NCBI GenBank assembly: GCA_030838305.1
Contig: JAUTWY010000478.1
Location: 1 to 17,176, forward strand
Origin: Acidobacteriaceae bacterium
GTDB lineage: Bacteria > Acidobacteriota > Terriglobia > Terriglobales > Acidobacteriaceae
DNA length: 17,176 bases
Direction of reading: 5' to 3'
This document shows, in pieces, positions 1 to 8,081 of the stretch. How positions within the stretch are numbered: position 1 is the stretch's first letter; each line of letters starts with the position of its first letter. Under the pieces are notes generated by a model. That model was not told where the DNA came from and made no database searches. It was given only the letters and a program-made list of their open reading frames with translations. Both the position numbers and the translations under genes were made by a program.

Positions 1-1164
1 AGGCGAAATCGGCGCCGCGTCCAGCACAACTCCGCCCCCAATCGTCACCACCGGTGAAAATTGCCTGATAATGAACCGGTCCCCAGGAAGAAGCAGGCCC
101 GCTGTCGGCAGCTTGAGGCGTGCAAATGCCTCCTGGCCGGGCAGGAGCTGCGGCTGCGCAATATTTCCTGGATACCCCGCCTTTGCTTGCTTTGTCATGG
201 CGGGATCCGATTTACTTTGCGGGTACAGCACAACCTCGGCGACCGTCTCCATCGTGTAGGAATGAAAATGCACCCGCGCGCGATTTTTTAACGGGTGCGG
301 CGCCGAAGACAACAACCGCAGTTGCACATCTGCCTGCCTTGTTGTTTCGAATGTCCCGGGAGGCGCAAGGGTCATTCCCCGCGATAAGTCATCCGTACTC
401 GCTCCCGCAAGATTCAAGGCCGTGCGTTGTCCAGCAATCGCCGCCTCCGCTGATTGCCCGTGCACCTGAGCGCCCCGCACGCGCGCCCGTCGCCCCGTCG
501 GGAAGATCTCGAGCTCATCTTCGCGGCGTATTGTCCCAGCCACCAGCGTTCCCGTCACGACCGTTCCAAATCCTTTCATGGTGAATACACGGTCGACCGG
601 CAGGCGTACGATGGCATGAGAATCCCGCGGCTGCACCTCGGCCGCCGCGGAAATCATTGCCTGCTTCAAGTCGCTCAGTCCTGCGCCGGTTAATGAACTG
701 ACGGCGATGATCGGCGATTTCGAGGTGTCAAGAAATGTCCCGCGGAGAAACGCTTCGACTTCCAGCCGCACCACGTCGAGCGTCTCCGCATCCACCGCGT
801 CGGACTTGGTGAGCACCGTGATCCCGCGCTGGACCCCAAGCAGTTGCAGGATGTCGAAGTGCTCCCGCGTCTGCGGTTTGATCGCTTCATCGGCGGCAAT
901 CACCAGGAGCACCAAATCGATCCCCCCAATACCTGCCAGCATATTGCGAACAAAACGCTCGTGTCCCGGAACGTCGACAAAACCCAGCCGGAGCGTTTCT
1001 CCGTTTCGAGCTTCCAGGTCCATGTGGGCGAAACCCAGGTCGATCGTGATGCCGCGCCGTTTTTCTTCCTTCAGTCGGTCGGCATCGATCCCAGTAAGAG
1101 CCTTCACCAGCGCAGTCTTGCCGTGGTCGATATGACCGGCCGTGCCTGTGATGATGGATTTCAT
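1..1164 (-). CDS. selB: Selenocysteine-specific translation elongation factor SelB, N-terminal part (3' end beyond window)
   Basis: SelB is the GTPase that carries selenocysteyl-tRNA(Sec) to the ribosome at UGA codons marked by a SECIS hairpin. The 388 codons present begin MKSIITGTAGHIDHGKT. G1 motif GHIDHGKT is at residues 10-17, the switch I stretch KRRGITIDLGFAH follows at about 35-47, G3 DVPGHE is at 64-69 and G4 TKSD at 119-122. Domain II (about 175 onward) and part of domain III follow. The short G1-to-G3 spacing and the RGITIDLGF wording fit SelB better than EF-Tu. The C-terminal winged-helix domains that bind SECIS RNA would lie past position 1 and cannot be seen. An in-frame ATG four codons upstream (1176) is an alternative start; neither start has a clear Shine-Dalgarno. 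The gene is divergent from purL. No selA, selC or selenoprotein gene is in view. Confidence 0.9.
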   Translation of the reverse strand, partial: MKSIITGTAGHIDHGKTALVKALTGIDADRLKEEKRRGITIDLGFAHMDLEARNGETLRLGFVDVPGHERFVRNMLAGIGGIDLVLLVIAADEAIKPQTREHFDILQLLGVQRGITVLTKSDAVDAETLDVVRLEVEAFLRGTFLDTSKSPIIAVSSLTGAGLSDLKQAMISAAAEVQPRDSHAIVRLPVDRVFTMKGFGTVVTGTLVAGTIRREDELEIFPTGRRARVRGAQVHGQSAEAAIAGQRTALNLAGASTDDLSRGMTLAPPGTFETTRQADVQLRLLSSAPHPLKNRARVHFHSYTMETVAEVVLYPQSKSDPAMTKQAKAGYPGNIAQPQLLPGQEAFARLKLPTAGLLLPGDRFIIRQFSPVVTIGGGVVLDAAPISP

Positions 1165-1283
1165 CTGGAGGGTCATATTACCGGAAAGGCTTCAGGGGCT
1201 GAAAAGCCCTTAGATCGAGCAGCGCTAAATGTATTCGTACCCCTACCCAGCCACCCTGCTAAATGCGACAATAGAAGTTCCCG
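1165..1283. promoter_or_regulatory. Divergent selB/purL intergenic region with GNRA-loop hairpin
   Basis: This 119-nt gap must hold the promoters of both divergent genes, though I cannot pick convincing -35/-10 pairs for either. It contains a small hairpin at 1194-1211: AGGGGCT, loop GAAA, AGCCCTT (7 pairs, one G-U). In the selB transcript this stem lies just upstream of the start codon with loop UUUC. purL has only a weak GAAG (about 1275) ahead of its ATG. Confidence 0.4.
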
Positions 1284-3644
1284 ATGACCACGACCGCCAC
1301 CCCTGCCTTTTCTCCGGAGACGCTCCGGCAGCACGGACTTGCCCCTGATGAATACGAGAAAATTAAGCAACTCCTGGGGGGGCGCGAGCCCACGCTTACC
1401 GAACTCGGCATCTTCAGCGTGATGTGGAGCGAGCACTGTTCTTACAAATCATCTCGCGTGCACTTGAAGCGTTTGCCGACTCGCAGCAAGCGTGTGCTGC
1501 AAGGGCCGGGAGAAAACGCAGGCATTATCGACATCGGCGACGGATGGGCCTGCGCTTTCAAGATCGAGTCGCACAACCATCCTTCGTTCATTGAGCCGTT
1601 TCAGGGCGCAACCACCGGCGTTGGCGGCATCCTGCGCGACATCTTCACCATGGGCGCGAGACCGGTAGCGGTGATGGACTCGCTAAGGTTCGGCCCTCTT
1701 CGTATGGACGCCGGCGACTCGCCTGCGCAAACTAACCAGAAAGACATCCACCGCAATCACTCTATCTTCGAGGGCGTAGTCAGCGGCGTCGCTTCCTACG
1801 GCAACTGCTTCGGCGTGCCCAACCTGGGCGGCGAAACCAAGTTCGAGCCCTCCTATTCCGGAAACCCGCTGGTGAATGCTTTCGCCATGGGATTGGTTCG
1901 CAAGAGCGAAATCTTTTACGCGCGCGCCGCCGGCGAGGGCAACCCGGTGATTTACGTTGGCGCGAAGACTGGGCGCGATGGCATCCACGGCGCCACGATG
2001 GCCAGCGAGGAATTCAGCGAAGCGTCAGAAGCGAAACGTCCCAACGTGCAGGTCGGAGATCCGTTCCTCGAAAAGTTGCTGCTTGAGGCCTGCCTCGAAG
2101 CCATGCAGACCGGAGCCATCGTCGGCATTCAGGATATGGGCGCGGCCGGACTGACCTGCTCCACCTGCGAAATGGGCGGACGTGGCGGCGTGGGAATCGA
2201 GATCGAACTAGATCGCGTGCCGCAGCGCGAAACTGGCATGACTGCCTATGAAATCATGCTGAGCGAGTCGCAGGAACGAATGTTGCTGGTGGCGCAGAAA
2301 GGTCGCGAGCAGGAAGTCTTCCGCGTTTTTGAAAAGTGGGGACTCGATGCTGTGGCAGTCGGCAAGGTTACGACCGACAACAAGTTGCGCGTGCTGCAGC
2401 ATGGAGAAGTTGTTGCCGAGATTCCGAATCAGGCGTTGACCGACGACGCTCCCGTCTACCAACGGCCACTGGCGCGATGGGAGCCGCCTGTCCCTCGCGA
2501 AATGCCCGCACACATTAATCTCAACGGCGCCAGCGACTCCGCGCAGCACCTGAAGCAGCTTCTGGCCAGTCCGAATATCTGCGGCAAGCGCTGGGTCTGG
2601 CAGCAGTACGATCACATGGTGCAAACCAATACGGTCGAAGCCCCCGGAGCGGGCGATGCGGGCGTGATTCGCATTAAGGGCTCGCAGCGCGGGCTAGCCA
2701 TGGCGCTCGATGGCAACGGGCGCTGGTGTTATCTCGATCCTCGGCTGGGCGCGATGCACGCTGTCGCTGAAGCTGCCCGCAAGGTCGCATGTTCGGGCGC
2801 GACTCCAGTGGGTGCAACCAATTGCCTGAACTTCGGCAATCCCGAGAAGCCGCACATCATGTGGCAGTTCTCGCAGACCATTGATGGAATTACAAAAGCG
2901 TGCGAGGAATTGGAGATTCCCATCACTGGCGGCAATGTCAGTTTCTACAACGAGACGCTGGGCGAGGGGATTTATCCCACGCCGGTGCTTGGAGTGGTAG
3001 GGATTCTCGACGATGTGCGCAAGACCGCGAAGATGCATTTCGCAGAGGCTGGACGCACGATCATGCTATTGCGCGCCGGCGAAGCCGCCGATATCACCGA
3101 TGTGGAGAGTGAATTTGGGTCGTCGGAATTCGCAAAGGAAATTCTGGGCACCTTGTGGGGATATCCTCCGGAGCTCGATTTGGAGAAAGAAGCCGCGCTG
3201 CAGAAAGCGGTCATCGAGTTGATTCGTGAGGGCTTGGTGGATTCCGTGCATGACTGTTCGGATGGCGGCCTCGCGGTGACTCTGGCAGAAAAAGCCTTCG
3301 CCCAAGGCGTGGGTGCTCGCGTAAAACTGGCGTCCCACGGGCTTCCGGCGGAGTTTGTGCTGTTTGGAGAAGATGCAAGCAGAATCGTGATCTCTTGCGA
3401 CCGTGCTCGTGTTTCGCGAATCCAAGAGGTAGCGGAGAATCACGGAATCGTGGCAGAAACACTTGGAGAAGCGATTTCCGACCGTCTAGAAATTTCGCTG
3501 GATGGTAAGTTGCTGGTCTCGGCACTGGTTTCTGAATTGAATGCTAAGTATGAAAGCGCTTTGGAATCGACGCTGCGAACAGATGCGGAACGGGTGGGGG
3601 CAGACTGTGCGGGTGTGAGCCAAGAGCTAACGGCTAAGAGCTAA
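1284..3644 (+). CDS. purL: Phosphoribosylformylglycinamidine synthase subunit PurL (small type)
   Basis: PurL is the synthetase subunit of FGAM synthase, the fourth step of de novo purine synthesis (FGAR to FGAM using ATP and ammonia). At 786 aa it is the short bacterial type that needs separate PurQ and PurS, neither of which is in this window. It contains the family stretch GIFSVMWSEHCSYKSSR near residue 45-60, the ESHNHPS motif with His97 and His99, and two AIRS-like repeats (about 70-365 and 430-720). Further hallmarks are SESQERML near 330 and VHDCSDGGLAVTLAE near 655. The start fits the family N-terminus. The last ~25 residues are not conserved in wording, and the final seven (ELTAKS region) are encoded by a tandem heptamer array that includes the stop codon. 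purF follows after 14 nt, indicating an operon. Confidence 0.97.
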   Translation: MTTTATPAFSPETLRQHGLAPDEYEKIKQLLGGREPTLTELGIFSVMWSEHCSYKSSRVHLKRLPTRSKRVLQGPGENAGIIDIGDGWACAFKIESHNHPSFIEPFQGATTGVGGILRDIFTMGARPVAVMDSLRFGPLRMDAGDSPAQTNQKDIHRNHSIFEGVVSGVASYGNCFGVPNLGGETKFEPSYSGNPLVNAFAMGLVRKSEIFYARAAGEGNPVIYVGAKTGRDGIHGATMASEEFSEASEAKRPNVQVGDPFLEKLLLEACLEAMQTGAIVGIQDMGAAGLTCSTCEMGGRGGVGIEIELDRVPQRETGMTAYEIMLSESQERMLLVAQKGREQEVFRVFEKWGLDAVAVGKVTTDNKLRVLQHGEVVAEIPNQALTDDAPVYQRPLARWEPPVPREMPAHINLNGASDSAQHLKQLLASPNICGKRWVWQQYDHMVQTNTVEAPGAGDAGVIRIKGSQRGLAMALDGNGRWCYLDPRLGAMHAVAEAARKVACSGATPVGATNCLNFGNPEKPHIMWQFSQTIDGITKACEELEIPITGGNVSFYNETLGEGIYPTPVLGVVGILDDVRKTAKMHFAEAGRTIMLLRAGEAADITDVESEFGSSEFAKEILGTLWGYPPELDLEKEAALQKAVIELIREGLVDSVHDCSDGGLAVTLAEKAFAQGVGARVKLASHGLPAEFVLFGEDASRIVISCDRARVSRIQEVAENHGIVAETLGEAISDRLEISLDGKLLVSALVSELNAKYESALESTLRTDAERVGADCAGVSQELTAKS

Positions 3645-3664
3645 GTGCTAAAAGCTAAATGCTG
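3623..3664 (+). repeat. Tandem heptamer array (six units, consensus ANNGCTA) spanning purL stop and purF start
   Basis: Six consecutive 7-nt units begin at 3623, 3630, 3637, 3644, 3651 and 3658. The first five end in GCTA and the last ends in GCTG. The purL stop (3642-3644) lies in unit 3 into 4 and the purF ATG (3659-3661) lies in unit 6. No other Shine-Dalgarno is present for purF, so the array is its ribosome-landing region. Confidence 0.85.
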
Positions 3665-5080
3665 ATCTCCGACAAATTCCACGACGAGTGCGGGGTAGTC
3701 GCCATCTTCGCCCACCCCGAAGCGGAGAAACTCGCTTACCTTGGCCTGCACGCTCTCCAGCATCGCGGCCAGGAATCGGCGGGCATCGTCACCTCCGATG
3801 GCCTGACTTCGCGCGTCCACAAGGCGATGGGACTCGTCGCCGATATCTTCACCGAAGATGTCCTCTCGAAGATTCGCGGCACGCTGGCCATTGGCCACAC
3901 CCGCTACTCGACTGCGGGAGATTCGGCGTTACTGAATGCGCAGCCCATTTTGGTGCAATCGAACAAGGGCTCGATTGCCGTCGCTCACAACGGAAATCTG
4001 ATCAATGCGACGGATGTGAGAAGCCGACTGGAACGCCAGGGTTCGATTTTTCAAACCAACAGCGACACCGAAGTGATTGTCCACCTGATCGCGCTCTCGC
4101 GGGAGCACACTCTGCCGGAAGCCATCGCCGACGCGCTGCGGCGCGTAGAAGGCGCATTTTCTCTGGTGCTGATGAGTCCAGACCGGATCATTGCGGCGCG
4201 CGATCCGCGCGGCTTCCGCCCGCTGGCCCTGGGACGCATTCCCGCGCTGGACGGCCGGAAGCGCGACACTATCGTTTTCGCGTCGGAAACCTGCGCCTTC
4301 GATCTGATCGGCGCCACCTACGAGCGAGACGTGAAGCCCGGCGAAATAATCGTGGTCGGACCCGAAGGCATCACTTCGCTCTTTTACTCGACGACAGCGC
4401 CGCAGTCGAGTTGCATCTTTGAGCACGTTTACTTTTCGCGCCCCGATAGCATGGTCTTTGGCCGTGCCGTGCAGACGAGCCGCGAAGAGTTGGGACGGCA
4501 GTTGGCGCGCGAGGCGCCGGTGGAAGCCGATCTCGTGGTTCCGGTGCCGGATTCGGGCGTGACGGCTGCCGTTGGTTACGCAGCGGAAAGCGGCCTTCCA
4601 TTCCGCTTCGGCCTGATCCGCAATCACTACGTCGGTCGCACCTTTATCGAACCGAGTCAGAGCGTGCGCGACTTCGGGGTGAAGCTGAAACTGAATCCGG
4701 TGCGTTCGCTGCTGGAAGGCAAGCGCGTGGTCCTGATTGATGATTCCATTGTGCGCGGCACCACCAGTCGCAAGATCGTCCGCATGATTCGCAGCGCGGG
4801 GGCGAAGGAAGTGCACATGCGAATTTCGTGCCCGCCGACAATTTCGCCGTGTTACTACGGAGTCGACACACCGTCGAAGAGTCAACTGATCGCTGCCAAC
4901 AAATCGATCGACGAAATCCGCGAATACATCCGCGCCGACTCGCTCGCTTATCTCTCGTTGGAAGGTCTCAAGAAAGCCTGCGGCGAGGGACAAAAAACCT
5001 CTTATTGCTCGGCTTGCTACACCGGCAAGTATCCGACGAACATCGTGGACGTGGAAGAAATCTTACCGGCGACGACTTAG
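3659..5080 (+). CDS. purF: Amidophosphoribosyltransferase (glutamine PRPP amidotransferase)
   Basis: PurF makes phosphoribosylamine from PRPP and glutamine, the committed first step of purine synthesis. The 473-aa protein starts with a 10-residue propeptide before the catalytic N-terminal nucleophile Cys11 (DECGVVAI), followed by the Ntn-type glutaminase domain (GLHALQHRGQESAG; TNSDTEVIVHLI). The phosphoribosyltransferase domain has the PRPP loop VVLIDDSIVRGTTS at 357-370. Cysteines at 252, 391 or 398, 450 and 453 (YCSACYTGKYP) match the pattern of the Bacillus-type enzyme that binds a [4Fe-4S] cluster and matures by propeptide removal. The start codon sits in the last unit of the heptamer array, 14 nt after purL, so expression is probably coupled to purL. 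No plus-strand terminator with a U-run follows; the hairpin at 5142-5165 is oriented for the facing gene. Confidence 0.97.
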   Translation: MLISDKFHDECGVVAIFAHPEAEKLAYLGLHALQHRGQESAGIVTSDGLTSRVHKAMGLVADIFTEDVLSKIRGTLAIGHTRYSTAGDSALLNAQPILVQSNKGSIAVAHNGNLINATDVRSRLERQGSIFQTNSDTEVIVHLIALSREHTLPEAIADALRRVEGAFSLVLMSPDRIIAARDPRGFRPLALGRIPALDGRKRDTIVFASETCAFDLIGATYERDVKPGEIIVVGPEGITSLFYSTTAPQSSCIFEHVYFSRPDSMVFGRAVQTSREELGRQLAREAPVEADLVVPVPDSGVTAAVGYAAESGLPFRFGLIRNHYVGRTFIEPSQSVRDFGVKLKLNPVRSLLEGKRVVLIDDSIVRGTTSRKIVRMIRSAGAKEVHMRISCPPTISPCYYGVDTPSKSQLIAANKSIDEIREYIRADSLAYLSLEGLKKACGEGQKTSYCSACYTGKYPTNIVDVEEILPATT

Positions 5081-5141
5081 CGGTCTGCGACCAGCCTAGG
5101 ACGATATCGCTGTTCACCTTATCGCTGAGCACCCAGAAAAA

Positions 5142-5165
5142 ACGGGGCGGCCGAAGCCGCCCCGT
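5142..5165 (-). terminator. Rho-independent terminator with UUCG tetraloop for the Asp-box gene
   Basis: A perfect 10-bp GC-rich stem (arms 5142-5151 and 5156-5165, left arm ACGGGGCGGC) encloses loop CGAA on the plus strand, which reads as C(UUCG)G on the minus strand. On the minus strand the stem is followed directly by a T-run (A's at 5137-5142 on the plus strand). This is the classic intrinsic terminator layout for the minus-strand gene ending at 5191. Read on the plus strand the stem lacks a U-run but could still slow or protect the purF transcript end. Confidence 0.92.
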
Positions 5166-5190
5166 AAGAATCAACGTAGCGCGCTCAATT

Positions 5191-6888
5191 CTATTGCATC
5201 GAGTTGGCAAAAGCGTCTGGGTTGCCTTGAGCGCCTTGCAGTTCGAACGAACCGATGAAGCCGGGATTTGTTCCGGTGAAGTCGGTGGTCAAAACGTCAT
5301 AGTCGCCCATGTAAATGGGGTTGATGAAGATATCGCCGCCGTGCGTGGGAGCGAACGGACTGGTCCCCAGGTTCACGCTGGTCCAATTGAATCCGCCATT
5401 CGTGGATTCCCCGCAGTAACGCGAGATGGCGAAATCTTCGGGGTCGTCGCGGCGATCATACCAACACACCGCGAGCTTGCCAGTTTTGTCGACAGCGGCC
5501 GCCGCCTGGTAATGATCGTGGCCATTGCCCGTACGCGACTGAATGTCGGTGTTGACTTTGAGAGGGGCGAAACCCCAGGTCTGTCCGCCATCGCTCGAAC
5601 TCCTCAGCAATATGTCGTCGTAGGCATAGGCGCCCTGGATGCCCAGAACGTCAGGCACAATCTTGTCGCGTCCATCCGCCCAAACGATGTAGATGGTGCC
5701 GTCGGTAGCGGTTCCGGAACGATCGATCGTCATATTCATGTCGAGGAAGTCGCGGAATTCGCCTTGCAGATAGTAGGAGTCTCCTCCCGGCTGAACGTTG
5801 GCTTCGACGGTGATCACAGGCGTCAGGCCGTTAGCCTTGAATGAGGCGATCTGAACTTGACGGGGCCCGAACGGGAAGTTGGAGCCCAGGTTGACCCAGG
5901 AAATGTACAGGGTGCCGTGAGAATCAACCGCCATTTGGGAGCCTTGAACTGCGGCATTACCGCAGGCTTGGAATGCCACCTGTGGCGTGGACCAGGTTGT
6001 GCCGCCGTCGTCGCTCTTGACGAACTCGATAGCGGTCCTACCCGGGAAATTAGTGCCGCAGCCGTTCGTCTCCGAAAAATCAAAGTCAGTGTAGGAGACG
6101 TAGATGCGGCCTCGGGTCGGATCGATGGTGGACCAGGGTTTGTCGAGGAGGTGCGCGGCGCCGTTCTTTCCCACGGCTACAACGGGGTCAGCCCAGGTCT
6201 TGCCACCGTCCGTGGACTTGTTTACGCCGATCGCGGCTTCGAAATGTCCATTCGCGTTGACCGTGTCAAAAATCTCCGAATAGTAAAAAGTGTTGGCGTC
6301 GGCGCAGGTGACGCCAGGATCGCCTCCCATGAAGTTGCCGTCAGTTTGGCCGGGATTGGTGGGTCCGCCATCAGTGAAGGTGGCGCCGCCATCTGTTGAG
6401 TAGCTGAAGCCGGCGAAACTCTGGCCGCCGGTGCCGCTGAAGAAGTATGGAGTTTCAAATACGCTGCCGGAGTCGTTGAAACCGACGACGACAGTGTTGC
6501 CGCAACGCGCCACCGAAGTCTCGCTCTGTGTGAAGCCACCGAAGGAGGAAAAATCCAGATCGCTGGAAGGATCAGACGCTGCGACAACGCCGGCCGGCAG
6601 GGGCGTCCGCAGTCCAGCGGGGCTTTTTTGACGAGCCACGAACGAGGGGGTGGTGAGGCGCATGCCCATGGAGTGCCATACATCTGCGATGTGCAAGACG
6701 TTGGAGTAACCGTCCAGCATTTGTTGATGCCGTGCATCGAGCTTTGCGGCGCTGGTTTTGACCTGTTGGACGGTATTGTCAATCGCGAGGACCTTTGCAG
6801 GGGACATTTGTGCCGATGCAAATACCGAGGCAAAAATGCTGACTGCAAAGGCTAGGGGAACAAATCGCGCAAACTTTGGTCGCTTCAT
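5191..6888 (-). CDS. Secreted Asp-box (BNR, sialidase-fold) beta-propeller protein
   Basis: This 565-aa protein is predicted to be exported. It has a basic start (MKRPKFAR), a hydrophobic core, and a likely signal peptidase I site after ASA (about residue 26). At least five Asp-box type motifs (S-x-D-G-G-x-T-W) are visible: near Asp166 (STDGGATF), Asp227 (STDGGKTW), Asp294 (SDDGGTTW), Asp433 (SSDGGQTW) and a variant STNGGFNW near residue 498. This predicts a sialidase-like six-bladed propeller. I see no FRIP motif or arginine triad of true sialidases, so glycosidase activity is not supported; binding or another hydrolytic role is possible. The start is fixed by a strong Shine-Dalgarno AAAGGAG (6898-6904) nine nt before the ATG. 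It has its own promoter region and terminator, so it is probably monocistronic. Confidence 0.88.
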   Translation of the reverse strand: MKRPKFARFVPLAFAVSIFASVFASAQMSPAKVLAIDNTVQQVKTSAAKLDARHQQMLDGYSNVLHIADVWHSMGMRLTTPSFVARQKSPAGLRTPLPAGVVAASDPSSDLDFSSFGGFTQSETSVARCGNTVVVGFNDSGSVFETPYFFSGTGGQSFAGFSYSTDGGATFTDGGPTNPGQTDGNFMGGDPGVTCADANTFYYSEIFDTVNANGHFEAAIGVNKSTDGGKTWADPVVAVGKNGAAHLLDKPWSTIDPTRGRIYVSYTDFDFSETNGCGTNFPGRTAIEFVKSDDGGTTWSTPQVAFQACGNAAVQGSQMAVDSHGTLYISWVNLGSNFPFGPRQVQIASFKANGLTPVITVEANVQPGGDSYYLQGEFRDFLDMNMTIDRSGTATDGTIYIVWADGRDKIVPDVLGIQGAYAYDDILLRSSSDGGQTWGFAPLKVNTDIQSRTGNGHDHYQAAAAVDKTGKLAVCWYDRRDDPEDFAISRYCGESTNGGFNWTSVNLGTSPFAPTHGGDIFINPIYMGDYDVLTTDFTGTNPGFIGSFELQGAQGNPDAFANSMQ

Positions 6889-6897
6889 TCTTTAAGT

Positions 6898-6904
6898 CTC
6901 CTTT
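6898..6904 (-). promoter_or_regulatory. Strong Shine-Dalgarno of the Asp-box gene
   Basis: AAAGGAG on the minus strand lies nine nt before the ATG at 6888. It is the best ribosome-binding site in the window and settles the start of this gene. Confidence 0.85.
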
Positions 6905-6949
6905 GTTTTGCACCGAGCCCTTGACGACAGCGATACGACAAACGGCAAG

Positions 6950-6995
6950 TACTAGGTAGGCCTAGTAGTAAGCCACCGGCAGGCCCGCGCGTCAA
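6950..6995 (-). promoter_or_regulatory. Candidate promoter with overlapping palindromic operator for the Asp-box gene
   Basis: On the minus strand a -35-like TTGACG (6990-6995) is followed, after an 18-19 nt spacer, by a weak -10 candidate (TTACTA or TACTAC, 6965-6971). Overlapping the -10 and the expected transcription start is a perfect inverted repeat: TACTAGG (6950-6956), four-base centre TAGG, CCTAGTA (6961-6967). The position suggests a repressor or activator site. The promoter elements are imperfect; the palindrome itself is directly visible. Confidence 0.4.
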
Positions 6996-7029
6996 GACAA
7001 AACATGGAAGGCGCTAAAACTAGAGCGTT

Positions 7030-7049
7030 GTATGCAGGAACTTGCATAC
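7030..7049. repeat. Short inverted repeat downstream of prmC
   Basis: Perfect 7-nt arms GTATGCA (7030-7036) and TGCATAC (7043-7049) flank a 6-nt loop. It lies about 95 nt past the prmC stop on the minus strand. No U-run follows on either strand, so it is not a standard intrinsic terminator; it might stabilise the 3' end or bind a protein. The rest of 6905-7142 shows no convincing gene. Confidence 0.5.
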
Positions 7050-7142
7050 GGCAAGCCGGTAGCGGTATTCCGCACGGTGATGGAGAGTCAGCACCCGGAC
7101 GTCAGCTGTGAACATCAAGGAACCGGAGTCGGCAGCTGAACG

Positions 7143-8039
7143 TTAGGGTCGTTTTCGCGCCTGCACGATTCGAGGAATCGATTGCAGATCGGGAGTGATA
7201 CGAAGATCTTCCCAGTCAAGCAAGAAATGTTTCACCGCTTCAACAATCGTGCCGCTGATTTCCATCACCAGCCAGCCACCCGGTGTGAGCGCAGTGCGCG
7301 CTTGCGGGATGAGTCGCTCCATGACCTCCAGTCCACTTGGGCCGGAGAAGACGGCGTTGCGCGGTTCGAACTTGCGGACTTCGAGTTGGACTTGGTCCTC
7401 TTCGGATTCGCCGACGTAGGGAGGGTTGGAGACAACGAAATCGAAGCTCGCCGGATGGAAGCCTTCGAGGAGATCGCGTTGGTGAAAATGAATGCGGGAT
7501 TCGAGTTGATGGCGGGCCGCGTTGGCGCGGGCGACTTCCAGAGCGGCGGGAGAAATGTCAGTGGCCTCGATTTCGGCAAGAGGCAATTCCTTCGCAAGTG
7601 CCAGGGCAATGCAGCCCGAGCCCGTGCCAACATCAGCGATGCGGAGCGGGTTCGCTTGGGGCCGGCGTTCACCTCGAACTGTCTTAGCTTGCCCGCCCCC
7701 CCGGTTCACATTTACAAGCTCCAACACGGTTTCTATCACATGCTCCGTCTCGGGACGGGGAATCAGCACGGCTGGCGAGACGATAAGGTCCATCCCCCAG
7801 AATTCCTGGTGGCTAGTGATGTATTGCGCCGGAACGCCGCGGGCGCGCTCAGCAAGCGCGACGTCGTAGCGGCCTTGTTCCTCCGTGCTGAGTTCTCGCT
7901 CGGGATGCGCATAGAGATAAGCGCGATCACAGCCCAGCGTGAACATCAGGAGTAATTCCGCGTTCATTCTCGGGGAAGGAACTTCTTCCGTTGTGAGGAG
8001 CGTGATCGCGGAGGTTAGAGCTTGTTTAAGCCGCACCAA
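7143..8039 (-). CDS. prmC: Peptide chain release factor N5-glutamine methyltransferase PrmC
   Basis: PrmC uses S-adenosylmethionine to methylate the glutamine of the GGQ motif in RF1 and RF2, which speeds peptide release. The 298-aa protein has the N-terminal helical domain (about 1-85, with REFWG-like HQEFWGMDLIVSPAVLIPRPETE near 82-104). A Rossmann methyltransferase domain follows with SAM motif DVGTGSGCIALALA and the substrate-gripping NPPY at 205-208. A ~20-residue glycine/arginine-rich insertion (VNRGGGQAKTVRGERR) precedes the SAM motif and is not usual. The start is non-ATG: TTG at 8039 or GTG at 8036; an in-frame stop lies three codons upstream and no clear Shine-Dalgarno is present. 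It is the last gene of the DUF1385-prfA-dinB-like-prmC run. Confidence 0.94.
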   Translation of the reverse strand: MVRLKQALTSAITLLTTEEVPSPRMNAELLLMFTLGCDRAYLYAHPERELSTEEQGRYDVALAERARGVPAQYITSHQEFWGMDLIVSPAVLIPRPETEHVIETVLELVNVNRGGGQAKTVRGERRPQANPLRIADVGTGSGCIALALAKELPLAEIEATDISPAALEVARANAARHQLESRIHFHQRDLLEGFHPASFDFVVSNPPYVGESEEDQVQLEVRKFEPRNAVFSGPSGLEVMERLIPQARTALTPGGWLVMEISGTIVEAVKHFLLDWEDLRITPDLQSIPRIVQARKRP

Positions 8040-8043
8040 TCCA

Positions 8044-8081
8044 TTTCACCATATAGAACACGGAGAACACGCACGGCATGG
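8044..8081. repeat. Degenerate dispersed repeat (CACCAnnnAGnnCACnG type) ahead of prmC
   Basis: The stretch begins TTTCACCATATAGAACACGG and continues with another CACGG-rich period. It resembles the 'TTCACCACAGAGGCACAG' sequence inside the DNA ligase gene at 12320 and dispersed intergenic repeats I recall from related genomes. It fills the space between the DinB-like gene's stop and prmC's start. Similarity is by eye and partial. Confidence 0.35.

Noticed and set aside
3929..4993. Long open frame on the minus strand (about 354 codons) opposite purF
   Set aside because: It is antisense to an unmistakable purF. Its translation has no recognisable domain, and its length is explained by high GC content and codon bias of purF.
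4828..5844. Plus-strand open frame of about 338 codons
   Set aside because: It overlaps the purF 3' end in another frame, runs through the terminator and lies antisense to the Asp-box gene, which has a signal peptide, Asp-box motifs and a strong Shine-Dalgarno.
7004..7110. Small plus-strand open frame (about 35 codons) between the Asp-box gene and prmC
   Set aside because: No ribosome-binding site, no recognisable composition, and it runs through the inverted repeat at 7030-7049.
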